Origin: Myxococcales bacterium
GTDB taxonomy: Bacteria > Myxococcota > Polyangia > Nannocystales > Nannocystaceae
DNA length: 64,000 bases
NCBI GenBank assembly: GCA_016793465.1
Contig: JAEUJW010000053.1
Span: forward strand, 1 to 64,000
Reading direction: 5' to 3'
Position numbers and translations under genes: made by a program. This document shows, one piece after another, positions 10,957 to 19,474 of this stretch; the first letter of the stretch is position 1; each line of letters begins with the position of its first letter. The notes under the pieces were generated by a model that did not search any database, was not told the DNA's origin, and was given only the letters and a program-made list of their open reading frames with translations.

Positions 10957-12033
10957 ATGCCTGCCCCCACGCCCACCGCCCACCGCCCCCCCGAGCGCGC
11001 AGAGATGAAGGTCTGCGGCGTGAACGCCTGCCAGGCCGTGGCCGCCCGCCGCCCCGACGACGTGCGCCGCGTCTACATCCACGAGTCGCTGCTGCCCAGC
11101 TTCGGCGCGTTCCTGAAGCGCTGCGCCGCCGCCCGCATCGCCTACCACGTGGTCGACCACGCCGAGCTCGAGCGCATCACCCAGTCGACCCACCACGAGG
11201 GCGTGTGCTTCATCGCCCGCGAGGCCCGCACGCCCGCGCTGCACGAGCTGCTGTCCGGCGACGGCCCGCGCTGCCTGGTCTACCTCGACGGCGTGCAGAA
11301 CCCGCACAACCTCGGCGCGATCGTCCGCGTGTGCGCGCACTTCGGCGCCGCCGCCGTGCTCGCGGCCGGCAGCGACAGCGCCAACTCGACGGCCATGCTG
11401 CGCACCGCCGAGGGCGGCAGCGAGTGGACGCCGGTCATCCCGGTCGAGCCCGGCCCGCGCCCCCTCGCCACCCTCAAGGCCGCCGGCTTCCGCGTGCTCA
11501 CCACCGCCGCCCGCGGCGGCCGCGACCTCTACTCGGCCCCGCTCCCGCGCCGCGTCGTGCTCCTGCTCGGCTCGGAGACCCACGGCGTCTCGCCCGCCCT
11601 CCAGCAGGCCGCCGACGAGGCCGTCCGCATCCCCGGCACCGGCAACCTCGACAGTTTAAATGTGGCCTGCGCCTGCTCGGTGCTGCTCGGCGAGTACTGG
11701 CGCACGAGCGGCGGCGAAGCGGACGAGTTCGTCGCGCGGCCCCGCGAGCCCCGCGACGCCCGCCCCCACGCGCCCGTCGAGCGGCCCCGCAACGATCGCA
11801 ACGAGCCCCGCGACGCCCGCCCGCACGAGCGCGGCGCTCGCCGCGAGCCCCGCGACGCCCGCCCGCACGAGCGCGACGATCGTGGTCCCCACGACCGCCC
11901 GCACGAGCGCGGCGCTCGTGGTCCCCACGACGCCCGCGCGCCCCGCGACGAACCCCGCGCCCAGCGCCCCCGGGCCGAGCGCGACGACCGCCCCCGCCAC
12001 CCCGCGCCCGCGCGGGCCCGCCGCCCCGGATGA
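10957..12033 (+). CDS. TrmH/SpoU-family RNA 2'-O-methyltransferase with Arg-rich tail
   Basis: A 358-residue SAM-dependent SPOUT methyltransferase resembling RlmB/TrmH, which methylate the 2'-OH of a ribose in rRNA or tRNA. It has an N-terminal substrate-binding domain (about 15-85), then motif 1 (LDGVQNPHNLGAIVRVC), motif 2 (LLLGSETHGVS) and motif 3 (IPGTGNLDSLNVACACSVLLGEYW), which form the knotted SAM site. From about residue 250 the protein runs into a 110-residue tail made of repeats rich in Arg, Pro, Asp and His (ARPHERGARREPRDARPHE type). This is far longer than in E. coli RlmB and is probably an RNA-binding extension. The motif-3 codons include the rare pair TTA AAT. Its stop overlaps the start of the next gene by ATGA. 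Confidence 0.85.
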   Translation: MPAPTPTAHRPPERAEMKVCGVNACQAVAARRPDDVRRVYIHESLLPSFGAFLKRCAAARIAYHVVDHAELERITQSTHHEGVCFIAREARTPALHELLSGDGPRCLVYLDGVQNPHNLGAIVRVCAHFGAAAVLAAGSDSANSTAMLRTAEGGSEWTPVIPVEPGPRPLATLKAAGFRVLTTAARGGRDLYSAPLPRRVVLLLGSETHGVSPALQQAADEAVRIPGTGNLDSLNVACACSVLLGEYWRTSGGEADEFVARPREPRDARPHAPVERPRNDRNEPRDARPHERGARREPRDARPHERDDRGPHDRPHERGARGPHDARAPRDEPRAQRPRAERDDRPRHPAPARARRPG

Positions 12034-12692
12034 GCATGCAAGGGCACCCCGTCCTCACCGACGAGCTGCTCGCCGCGGCCCTCCCCCCCGATCCGAAGCC
12101 TGACCTTTCGGCCAGGTCCCCGCGGTTCTTCCGCCGCCCACTGTTCGAGGCCCTGACCCGCGCCCACCCGGCCTCGCCGTACGTCCTCCACCTGCCGCTC
12201 GTCGCCCTCGCGCTGTGGCTCGCGCGCCCGCTCCCGCCGGCCGCGCTCGTCGCCCTCGTGCTCGCCGGCGCCCTCGTGTGGACCTTCATCGAGTACTGGC
12301 TGCACCGCGGGTTCTTCCACATGCGGGCCGACACGCCCGCGCGCCGGGTCACCTCGTACATCGTGCACCGCCACCACCACCACGCCCCCGCCGACCCCGA
12401 CCGCATCGCCGCCACCCCGCTCTACAGCCTCGGCCTGCTCGCCCTGCTGTTCGCGGTCTACACGCTCGCCGGCCCGCACGCCCGCTTCGCCCTGCTGGCC
12501 GGCACCGCGCTCGGTTACCTCGCCTACGAGCTGCTGCACTGGCGCCTGCACCACCCCGCCCCGCGCGCCGACCCCCGATTATTAACGGCGCTGCGTCGCC
12601 ACCACCTGCGGCACCACCACGGCGACGGCCGCAGCAACTTCGGCATCTCGAGCCCGCTGTGGGACCTCGTGCTCCGCACCTACCGCGCGTGA
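12030..12692 (+). CDS. fatty acid hydroxylase / sterol desaturase superfamily membrane enzyme
   Basis: A 220-residue integral membrane di-iron oxygenase of the fatty-acid-hydroxylase superfamily, close to the fatty acid 2-hydroxylase (Scs7/FA2H) type. The histidine clusters that bind two irons are all present: HRGFFH (about 92-97), HRHHHHA, HWRLHH, and RRHHLRHHHGD near the C-terminus. Hydrophobic segments at about 50-85 and 130-165 surround them. It should insert a hydroxyl on a lipid acyl chain, consistent with the hydroxy-fatty acids of myxobacterial sphingolipids and LPS (inference). It overlaps the methyltransferase gene by four bases, so the two are translationally coupled; a second in-frame ATG is two codons in. 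It contains a TTA TTA codon pair unlike its surroundings. Confidence 0.82.
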   Translation: MSMQGHPVLTDELLAAALPPDPKPDLSARSPRFFRRPLFEALTRAHPASPYVLHLPLVALALWLARPLPPAALVALVLAGALVWTFIEYWLHRGFFHMRADTPARRVTSYIVHRHHHHAPADPDRIAATPLYSLGLLALLFAVYTLAGPHARFALLAGTALGYLAYELLHWRLHHPAPRADPRLLTALRRHHLRHHHGDGRSNFGISSPLWDLVLRTYRA

Positions 12693-12700
12693 CGCCGGCG

Positions 12701-13348
12701 TCAGCGCGGCGCCGAGGTGATGTCGCAGCCGCGGAAGATCCAGGCCCTCTCGCCGGTGATGGTGATGTTCGCCAGCGTCGAGGCCGGATCGTGGACGAAC
12801 ACCAGCGTCGCCCGCCGGTCGGTGCTGACCGAGTACACGGTGGACCCGTCGCTCGCCGAGATGGTCTGGACCCCGTCGACGCTGCTGCCCGCGACCTCGC
12901 ACTCGACGTGGTAGCGCCGCGCCGGGTCGGCGCGGAACGACAGCTGCACGTACGGGTTGGCCCCCGGCTGCTCGGGCCGCCTGCGCATCTGCGCCTGGTC
13001 GAACAGCGGCAGCACCTCGAGCGGCGCCGCGTTGGCGACGAACGTCAGGTACGTGTCGTCGTTGACGTACGGCGCGCGCACCCCCAGGTGCACCGGGCCG
13101 ACCAGCGCCTCGGGCGTGGTCTTCATCATCGCCGCCTTCTCCGCCTGCGTCTGGCGGCGGATCGCCGCGAAGTCGGCGTAGTCTCGCTTCGGCGGCGCCG
13201 CCACCTCCGGCGCGCCCGCCTTCTGCTGCTGCACCCACACGGGATCGAGGAGCTGCTTCTTGGGGATCTTGTGGATGTTCGGCTCGGCCGCGGCAGCGGT
13301 CGCGCCGAGCGCGGCGACGGTGACGACGAGGATCGCAGGACGGAGCAT
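12701..13348 (-). CDS. secreted protein of unknown function
   Basis: A 215-residue protein with a Sec signal peptide (MLRPAILVVTVAALGATAAAA, cleavage near residue 21). The mature part starts with a Pro/Lys/Gln-rich segment and continues as a beta-rich domain (SFRADPARRYHVECEVAG, TVYSVSTDRRATLVFVHDP, ANITITGERAWIFRGCDI). Its two Cys, in VECEVAG and RGCDIT, may pair. The beta domain resembles small jelly-roll folds, but I recognise no family. TACCGT lies 6 bases before the ATG on the minus strand (forward 13355-13360), so it is probably leaderless. It is convergent with the hydroxylase (8 bases between stops) and lies downstream of the NtrC-type regulator on the same strand. Confidence 0.65.
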   Translation of the reverse strand: MLRPAILVVTVAALGATAAAAEPNIHKIPKKQLLDPVWVQQQKAGAPEVAAPPKRDYADFAAIRRQTQAEKAAMMKTTPEALVGPVHLGVRAPYVNDDTYLTFVANAAPLEVLPLFDQAQMRRRPEQPGANPYVQLSFRADPARRYHVECEVAGSSVDGVQTISASDGSTVYSVSTDRRATLVFVHDPASTLANITITGERAWIFRGCDITSAPR

Positions 13349-13416
13349 CCGCCGACGGTAACCGATGGGTCGGCTTCAGGTCCGCGCGCGGGCGTGGAGA
13401 CAAGCGCGCGCGCGGC

Positions 13417-14793
13417 TCACTCGCGTGGTTCGTCCTCGGGCGCCGACAGCAGGCGGCTCAGCGTCTTCACGTCGATGCCGAGGCGCCGGGCCGCGTGGGC
13501 GCGGATGCCGTCGACCTGCTCGAGCACCCAGGCCGCGTAGCGCCGCTGGATCTCCCGCATCGGCAGGATCTCGTCGAACGCCGGCGGCCCGCCGGCGGGC
13601 GGCTCCCGCAGGTTGCGCGGCAGGTCGCCGACCTCGACCGTCTCGCCGTGCCCGAGCAGCACCAGGCGCTCGATCGTGTGCGCCAGCTCGCGCACGTTGC
13701 CCGGCCAGCGGTGGACCAGCAGCCGCTCGAGCGCCGGCCGCGACAGCGCGCGCACCGGGCTGTCGGGGTAGCGCGCCTGCGCCGTGGCCAGGAACCGCTC
13801 GACGAGCTCGGGGATGTCGCCGGCCCGCTCGCGCAGCGGCGGCAGCTCGAGCACCACGAGGTTGAGGCGGTACAGCAGGTCCTCGCGGAACTTGCCCTCG
13901 CGGACCGCGAGCTCGAGGTCGCGGTTGGTCGCCGCCAGCACGCGCACGTCGATCGGCCGCTCCTTGGTCCCGCCGATCGGGCGGATGGTCCGGCGCTCGA
14001 GCACGTGCAGCAGCTTGGCCTGCAGCGGCAGCGCCATCTCGCCGATCTCGTCGAGCAGGATGCTGCCGCCGTTGGCCGCCATGAACAGCCCCGGCGAGCC
14101 CAGCGTGGCCCCCGAGAACGCCCCGCGCACGTGGCCGAACAGCTCGCTCTCCAGCAGGTTCTCCGGCAGCGCCGCGCAGTTGAGGGTCACCAGCGGCGCC
14201 GACGAGCGCCCGCTGCGCTCGTGCAGGCTGGCGGCGACCAGGCTCTTGCCGGTCCCGGTCTCGCCGGTGATCAGCACCGGCGCGCTCGTGCCGGCGACCC
14301 GGTCGATCACGCGGAACAGCTCCTGCATCGCCGCCGAGCGCCCGTACAGCCCCGGCGGCGCCGGCTGGATGCGCAGCGCGTGGCGCAGCGCGGCGGCCTC
14401 GCGGCGCAGGCGCGCGTCCTCGTAGGCGCGGCGCACGAAGATCACCAGCTCGTCGAGGCGAAACGGCTTCGACAGGTAATGGAACGCCCCGCGCCGCACC
14501 GCCTCGATCGCGGTGTCGACCGCGCTGTAGGCGGTCATCACGATCACCGGCAGCTCGGGGTGGAGCTCGCGCGCCTGCCCGAGCAGCGTCAGCCCGTCGG
14601 CCCCGGCCATGCGCAGGTCGGTGACCATCACGTCCGGGCTCTCCTCGCCGAGGTGGCCGAGCGCCGCCTCGGCCGAGCGCGCCGTGATCACCTCGAAGCC
14701 CTGCTCGCCGAGGCCCTCGGCCAGCGTCTCGAGCATGTCGATGTCGTCGTCAACCAGCAGCAGCCGGGTCTTGTGCTTCGGGAGTGACATCAT
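13417..14793 (-). CDS. sigma-54-dependent NtrC-family response regulator with GAFSGA motif
   Basis: A 458-residue bacterial enhancer-binding protein. The N-terminal receiver has the acidic pair in LLLVDDDID and phospho-acceptor D59 (VMVTDLRM). The central AAA+ domain has Walker A GETGTGKS (177-184) and Walker B SILLDEIGEM. The sigma-54 contact loop is GAFSGA (224-229) where the family consensus is GAFTGA. The C-terminal Fis-type DNA-binding helix region ends RRLGIDVKTLSRLL. When phosphorylated it should remodel sigma-54 RNA polymerase at -24/-12 promoters. It overlaps the sensor kinase gene by about 44 bases and forms a two-component operon with it. I chose the first of two adjacent ATGs because the longer frame lacks receiver-like sequence. 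Confidence 0.9.
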   Translation of the reverse strand: MMSLPKHKTRLLLVDDDIDMLETLAEGLGEQGFEVITARSAEAALGHLGEESPDVMVTDLRMAGADGLTLLGQARELHPELPVIVMTAYSAVDTAIEAVRRGAFHYLSKPFRLDELVIFVRRAYEDARLRREAAALRHALRIQPAPPGLYGRSAAMQELFRVIDRVAGTSAPVLITGETGTGKSLVAASLHERSGRSSAPLVTLNCAALPENLLESELFGHVRGAFSGATLGSPGLFMAANGGSILLDEIGEMALPLQAKLLHVLERRTIRPIGGTKERPIDVRVLAATNRDLELAVREGKFREDLLYRLNLVVLELPPLRERAGDIPELVERFLATAQARYPDSPVRALSRPALERLLVHRWPGNVRELAHTIERLVLLGHGETVEVGDLPRNLREPPAGGPPAFDEILPMREIQRRYAAWVLEQVDGIRAHAARRLGIDVKTLSRLLSAPEDEPRE

Positions 14794-16213
14794 GATCGTC
14801 GTCCGGGGCCGCGTCGGCCGGTAACCGTAACATGGCGCACGTCCCACCCCCGGGGCGCGCGCGCAGCGAGAGCTCGCCGCGGTGCATCTTGGCGACCTCG
14901 CTGGCGATCGCCAGGCCGAGGCCGGTGCCGTGCTCCGCCTTGGTGCTGAAGAACGGCTGGATGCGGGCCAGCAGCACCGGGTCGACGCCCGACCCGCGGT
15001 CGCTGACCGTGATGGTCAGCATGCGGCCCTCCATGCCCGCCGTCAGCTCGACCGTCGAGCCCGCGCGCGAGGCCTCGCAGGCGTTGATGAGCAGGTTGGT
15101 CAGCGAGTGCTCGAGCAGCCGCGCGTCGCCGTGGATCCACACCGCCTCGTCGCCGGCCGCGACCGTCAGCGCCACCCCGGCGGCGTCGAAGCGGTGCATC
15201 ACCCGCGCGGCCGCGTCGCGCAGCACCGACGCCGCCGAGAAGCGCTCGCGCAGCGGCGCCGCCCCGCGGGCCAGCGCCAGGAACCGCCGCGCCTGCTCGC
15301 GGATGCGGGCAACCTGCTCGCCGATCGCCCGCGCCCCGCGCCGGGCCCGCTCGTCCTCGGCCGAGTTCTCGAGCTGCTCCGCGCGCATGGCGATCACCCC
15401 GAGCGGCGTCGACAGCTCGTGGGCGATGCCCGCCGCGAACGTCAGCATGGTCGCCGCCCGGCCCTCGCGGGCCAGCTGCGACTCCTGCTGCGCGCGCAGG
15501 GTCTCGCGGGCCAGGGCCTGCTCGAGCGCCCGCTCCTGCCGCTGCGTGCGCAGCAGCGCCAGCCCGAAGCCGACGATCACCAGGCTGACCAGGCCGACGA
15601 TCACGATCATGCGGGCGTCGCGCCGCAGCTCGCGTTCGGCCTCGCGCCGGATCGAGCTGACGACCGCCAGCGTCCACGCCCCGAAGCGGCCGGCGTCGAT
15701 CGGCGCCAGCCCGGCGATCGCCAGGTCCTCCGGCAGCCCGAGGCGGGCCGCCTCCTCGGCGTCGAGCCACGTGCGCGGCTCGCCCTGCTCGGCCGCCGCG
15801 ACCAGGCTGGGCAGGTCGACCGGCGCCCCGTCGATCGTGCGCGCGACGCCCGAGTTCGTCGGCCACAGCAGCAGGCGGTGCTCGCCGCCCGGCGTGAACG
15901 CGTCGCCGACGATGAACCGGCGCGGCTCGACGGTGATCGAGCCGTCGCCGAAGCGCCACACCCCGCGCTCGACCCGGGCCAGGGCGACCGGCGGCCCCCC
16001 GCGGTCGAGCCCGGCGAACCCGAGGTGGACCTCCTCCGCGACGGCCTCGGCCAGCATGTGGTGCTCGAGCCCGATCTCGCGGTGGACGTTGCTGGCGATC
16101 GAGCGCTCGTCCATCACCCCGAGCGTCGCGATCCCGCCGATCGCCAGCACCATCGCCAGCACCAGCAGCGCGGCCCGGCGGCGACGGGAGCGGTGGGAGG
16201 TCGACGCGTCCAT
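14750..16213 (-). CDS. membrane sensor histidine kinase, partner of the NtrC-type regulator
   Basis: A 487-residue kinase. TM helices at about 13-33 and 202-221 bracket an extracytoplasmic sensor domain of about 165 residues with no recognised fold. A short coiled linker leads to the HisKA domain with H265 in AAGIAHELSTPLG, then the HATPase domain with NLLINACEA, SDRGSGVD, FFSTK and GTGLGLAIA. The H-box and ATPase features match the NtrB/ZraS group, which usually pairs with sigma-54 regulators; the overlapping downstream gene supports that pairing. The start is the ATG at 16213 directly before MDASTSHRSRRRR, giving a positive-inside N-terminus; the longer frame upstream looks non-coding. It is divergent from the receptor-kinase gene across a region with a paired operator-like repeat. 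Confidence 0.88.
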   Translation of the reverse strand: MDASTSHRSRRRRAALLVLAMVLAIGGIATLGVMDERSIASNVHREIGLEHHMLAEAVAEEVHLGFAGLDRGGPPVALARVERGVWRFGDGSITVEPRRFIVGDAFTPGGEHRLLLWPTNSGVARTIDGAPVDLPSLVAAAEQGEPRTWLDAEEAARLGLPEDLAIAGLAPIDAGRFGAWTLAVVSSIRREAERELRRDARMIVIVGLVSLVIVGFGLALLRTQRQERALEQALARETLRAQQESQLAREGRAATMLTFAAGIAHELSTPLGVIAMRAEQLENSAEDERARRGARAIGEQVARIREQARRFLALARGAAPLRERFSAASVLRDAAARVMHRFDAAGVALTVAAGDEAVWIHGDARLLEHSLTNLLINACEASRAGSTVELTAGMEGRMLTITVSDRGSGVDPVLLARIQPFFSTKAEHGTGLGLAIASEVAKMHRGELSLRARPGGGTCAMLRLPADAAPDDDHDVTPEAQDPAAAG

Positions 16214-16282
16214 CCGCCGCGAGAGAAGCACGCATCGCGCCAGCTGGTAAATCCATACGCTTTCGATACCGGCCCTCGATGT

Positions 16283-16315
16283 CCGGGGAATTTTTCCGAG
16301 GCCCCGGGGAATTTT
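16283..16315. promoter_or_regulatory. paired 12-bp direct repeat, 21-bp spacing, in divergent promoter region
   Basis: CCGGGGAATTTT occurs at 16283-16294 and again at 16304-16315, exactly two helical turns apart, between two divergently transcribed signalling genes. A TAAAT stretch lies beside it at 16249-16253. It looks like a double binding site for one regulator. Confidence 0.5.
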
Positions 16316-16472
16316 AGGGGCCCGCCGCGCCTCGGCTCGCGCTCGCCGACCGCCGCGACGACGCTGCCGCGACGGCAGGACGGCGCGCCCGGGGCCCCGC
16401 GCGGTGAGCGCGCTTTTGCCCGATCCGCGGGCTATGCACCGGCCTCCGGGTTCGTGCAACACTCGCCGCGAG

Positions 16473-19337
16473 ATGGGTGTGACAGCGGAGCGCGACGATC
16501 CCCGCCTCGGCGTCGTCCTCCGCGACCGCTACCGCATCGAGGGCGTCATCGGCAGCGGCGGCATGGCCACCGTCTACCTCGCCGTCCACCGCAACGGCAA
16601 CCGCGTGGCCCTGAAGATGCTGCACCCGCAGCTCAGCGGCCCCGGCATCCACCGCGAGCGGTTCGTCCGCGAGTCCTACGTCGCCAACTCCCTCGACCAC
16701 CCCGGCACCGTGCGCGTGCTCGACGACGACGTGTCCGAGGACGGCTGCCCGTTCCTCGTCATGGAGCTGCTGCACGGCGAGACCCTCGAGGCCCGCTACC
16801 GCCGCCTCGGCCGCCTCGAGCCCCGCGAGGTCCTCGCCCTCGGCCACGCCCTCTGCGACGTGCTCGTGCGGGCCCACGCGCTCGGCGTGGTCCACCGCGA
16901 CCTGAAGCCCGACAACATCTTCCTGACCGGCCGCGGCGAGCTGAAGGTCCTCGACTTCGGCATCGCCCAGGTCCGCCAGGACGGCCGCAGCTCGGGCACC
17001 CGCACCGGCCACCTCATGGGCACGCCGGCCTACATGCCGCCCGAGCAGGCGCTCGGCCGCCGCCACGCGATCGACGGCCGCACCGACCTGTGGTCGCTCG
17101 GCGCCACCCTGTTCGCCCTGCTCGCCGGTCGCTCGGTCCACCACGCCGACACCCCCGAGGAGTCGGTGGTCCGCTCGGCCACCGAGCCCGCCCCGCCGCT
17201 CGCCTCGGTCGCGCCCGACGTGCCCGCGCCGATCGCCGCGGTCGTCGACCGCGCCCTCGCCTTCGCCCCCGAGCAGCGCTGGCCCGACGCCGCCGCCATG
17301 CAGACCGCCCTCGCCGCCGCTCACCGCGAGGTCTACGGCGCCGGCATCGACACCGCCCAGCTGCCCCGCGGCCCGAGCTCGACCGTCACCCAGCCGATCC
17401 GCCCGCCCGGCGCCGTGGCCACCTTCGCCGCCGCCACCCTCGCCTCCGACCCCGGCCGCGCCCTCACCGTGTCGGGCGCCGAGCACACGCTCGCCGGCGA
17501 CGACGACGAGGACGAGGACGAGGAGCACGAGAACGACGAACACGACGAGCACGACCCCGAGCCGTTCGCCGACGGCCCCGCGCGCGGCCCGACCTCCGGC
17601 TCCGGCCGCCGCGCCCTCTCCGACCCGAACCTCGGCTCCGGCCGCCGCGCCCTCTCCGACCCGAACCTCGGCTCCGGCCGCCGCGCCACCGACCCGACCC
17701 TCGGGTTCGCCGTCCGCCCCCGCGAGGCGAGCCGTGAGCACCCCGCGCCCGCGCCCGACGACATCCACACCGTCGTCGACGCCCCGCTGCCGCCCGCGCT
17801 CGCCGCCTCGCCGCCGCCGATCACCCGCCCGCAGCCCGCCGCCTCGCGCCGGCGCAGGCGCTCGCTCGCGGCGCTCGCCGCCCTCGCCGCCCTCGGCGTG
17901 GCCGCCGCGTTCGCGGCCGGGGCCCGCGACGGCGGCGACGCGTGCACGAGCAACGCCATGTGCGCCGGCGACACCCCGTCGATCTGCCGCAAGGACCTCG
18001 GCCGCTGCGTCCCCCTGCTGACCGACGGCTGCCGCCTGATCGCCGAGCCCGAGGCCGTCGCCCGCGACGACACCTTCTGGTTCGGCGCCATGTACCCCGA
18101 GCGCGAGACGTCCTCGACGTTCGGCGCCGAGGCGGTGCGCTGGGTCGAGCTGGCCCACCGCGACTTCACCGGCCTCGTCGGCGGCCTGCCCTCGGCCCGC
18201 CCCGGCGTGCGCCCGCGGCCGATCGGCGTGGTCCTCTGCGACGACACCGCCGATCACGAGCGCCTCGCCGCCCACCTCGTCGACGGCGTCGGCGTGCCCG
18301 CGGTGATCGGCTTCGGCCGCAGCAAGGAGGTGCTCGAGCTGGCGACCACCCACTTCGTGCCCAGGGGGGTGCTGGCGCTCGCCTCGAACACCGCGGCCAT
18401 GCTCTCGAGCATCCCGCACCCGCCGGGCGAGGTCCGCCTCGTCCAGCGCATGACCACCAGCGCCGCCATGATCTCCCCGCCGAAGTGCGCCCTGATCCGC
18501 GGCGTGCTCGAGCCGCGCCTGCGCGCCGGGCCGCTCGCGGCCGGCAGCCTGCGCATCGCCGTCGTCGGCACCGCCAACGCCTCGGGCACCAGCCACACCG
18601 ACGCCTTCCACTCGGCCCTGGTCGCCTCGCGGCCCGCGGGCGCCCGCGAGGAGCTGCGCCAGTTCCTGCTGCCCGACTCGAGCACCGCCGACCCGGCGAC
18701 GATCGTGCAGCCGACCGCCGACATCGTGGCCTGGAGCCCGCACATCATCCTCGACGCCGGCGCCCCCCAGATCCTGCTGCCCGCCCTCGAGCGCGGGTTC
18801 GTCGGCGAGGCGCGCCCGCTGTACATCTACGGCGGCGTCGACCGCGAGGCGCTGCACGCCGCCGCGGCCGTGCACCCCGACTTCCACGCCCGCTTCCACC
18901 AGATCGGCACCCGCGACAACCCGACCCTCGACAAGGCCAACGCCCACTACCTCGCGACCTGGGGCGGCGACGCCGACGGCCTGTCGCCCACGCCCTACGA
19001 CGCGTTCTACGTGGTGGCCTACGCCGCCATCGCCGCCGGCGACGGCCCCGTCGACGGGCGCACGCTGGCCCGCGCGATCCGCCGCCTCGTGGGCCCCGGC
19101 GCCCCCGTCGAGATCGGACCCGCGGGTATCTACCCGGCCCTCAAGGTGCTCGCCGCCGGCGGCTCCGTCGACCTCCGCGGCACCCTCACCGACCTCGACT
19201 TCGACCCCGAGACGGGTGACGCCGGCGCCGACTTCGGACTGTCGTGCATCGACCCCACCGACCACAAGCTCCACCAGACCGGCGCCCGCTACGACCCCAC
19301 GCGCGACACCTTCACCGGCCCCGCCCGCTGCCGGTGA
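16473..19337 (+). CDS. Ser/Thr kinase fused to an extracellular periplasmic-binding-type sensor
   Basis: A 954-residue receptor-like kinase. Kinase domain about 10-290: P-loop GSGGMATVY, Lys in VALKML, catalytic D143 in [11 protein letters not shown] in LDFGIA, and APE-like PPEQ. An acidic, Asp/Glu/His-rich linker with a repeated [12 protein letters not shown] unit follows, then a Lys/Arg stop-transfer stretch and one TM helix (about 475-495). The outside part begins with a Cys-rich knob ([17 protein letters not shown]) and continues as a roughly 420-residue type-1 periplasmic-binding-protein/ANF-receptor-like domain ([32 protein letters not shown]). The inferred role is to sense a small ligand outside the inner membrane and phosphorylate cytoplasmic targets. 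ATG 16473 is chosen over the frame's first start because the kinase homology begins just after it. Confidence 0.88.
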   Translation: MGVTAERDDPRLGVVLRDRYRIEGVIGSGGMATVYLAVHRNGNRVALKMLHPQLSGPGIHRERFVRESYVANSLDHPGTVRVLDDDVSEDGCPFLVMELLHGETLEARYRRLGRLEPREVLALGHALCDVLVRAHALGVVHRDLKPDNIFLTGRGELKVLDFGIAQVRQDGRSSGTRTGHLMGTPAYMPPEQALGRRHAIDGRTDLWSLGATLFALLAGRSVHHADTPEESVVRSATEPAPPLASVAPDVPAPIAAVVDRALAFAPEQRWPDAAAMQTALAAAHREVYGAGIDTAQLPRGPSSTVTQPIRPPGAVATFAAATLASDPGRALTVSGAEHTLAGDDDEDEDEEHENDEHDEHDPEPFADGPARGPTSGSGRRALSDPNLGSGRRALSDPNLGSGRRATDPTLGFAVRPREASREHPAPAPDDIHTVVDAPLPPALAASPPPITRPQPAASRRRRRSLAALAALAALGVAAAFAAGARDGGDACTSNAMCAGDTPSICRKDLGRCVPLLTDGCRLIAEPEAVARDDTFWFGAMYPERETSSTFGAEAVRWVELAHRDFTGLVGGLPSARPGVRPRPIGVVLCDDTADHERLAAHLVDGVGVPAVIGFGRSKEVLELATTHFVPRGVLALASNTAAMLSSIPHPPGEVRLVQRMTTSAAMISPPKCALIRGVLEPRLRAGPLAAGSLRIAVVGTANASGTSHTDAFHSALVASRPAGAREELRQFLLPDSSTADPATIVQPTADIVAWSPHIILDAGAPQILLPALERGFVGEARPLYIYGGVDREALHAAAAVHPDFHARFHQIGTRDNPTLDKANAHYLATWGGDADGLSPTPYDAFYVVAYAAIAAGDGPVDGRTLARAIRRLVGPGAPVEIGPAGIYPALKVLAAGGSVDLRGTLTDLDFDPETGDAGADFGLSCIDPTDHKLHQTGARYDPTRDTFTGPARCR
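17591..17690 (+). repeat. 36-bp in-frame repeat in kinase linker (2.5 copies)
   Basis: The unit encodes [12 protein letters not shown] and lies in the juxtamembrane linker between kinase and TM helix. Its serines could be phosphorylation sites (inference). Confidence 0.7.
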
Positions 19338-19344
19338 GACCGGC

Positions 19345-19358
19345 TGTCCCATCGGACA
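19345..19358. repeat. interspersed palindrome TGTCC-N4-GGACA
   Basis: TGTCC-CATC-GGACA lies 8 bases after the kinase stop codon. It is a single copy of a family found repeatedly in the window. Confidence 0.7.
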
Positions 19359-19474
19359 TGCCAGCATATACGCGCTAGCCGAGCCGTAAAATACCGGGCG
19401 CACACCGCCGCGCTTTCACGTCGCGAGCCCGCAATGCGCCGGTTTCTCGCTATCATCGCCGCGGAACCTAACCC

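Noticed and set aside
16314..19403. A 1029-codon open frame on the minus strand
   Set aside because: Antisense to the receptor kinase gene; no start signal and no domain pattern. The plus strand has complete kinase motifs.
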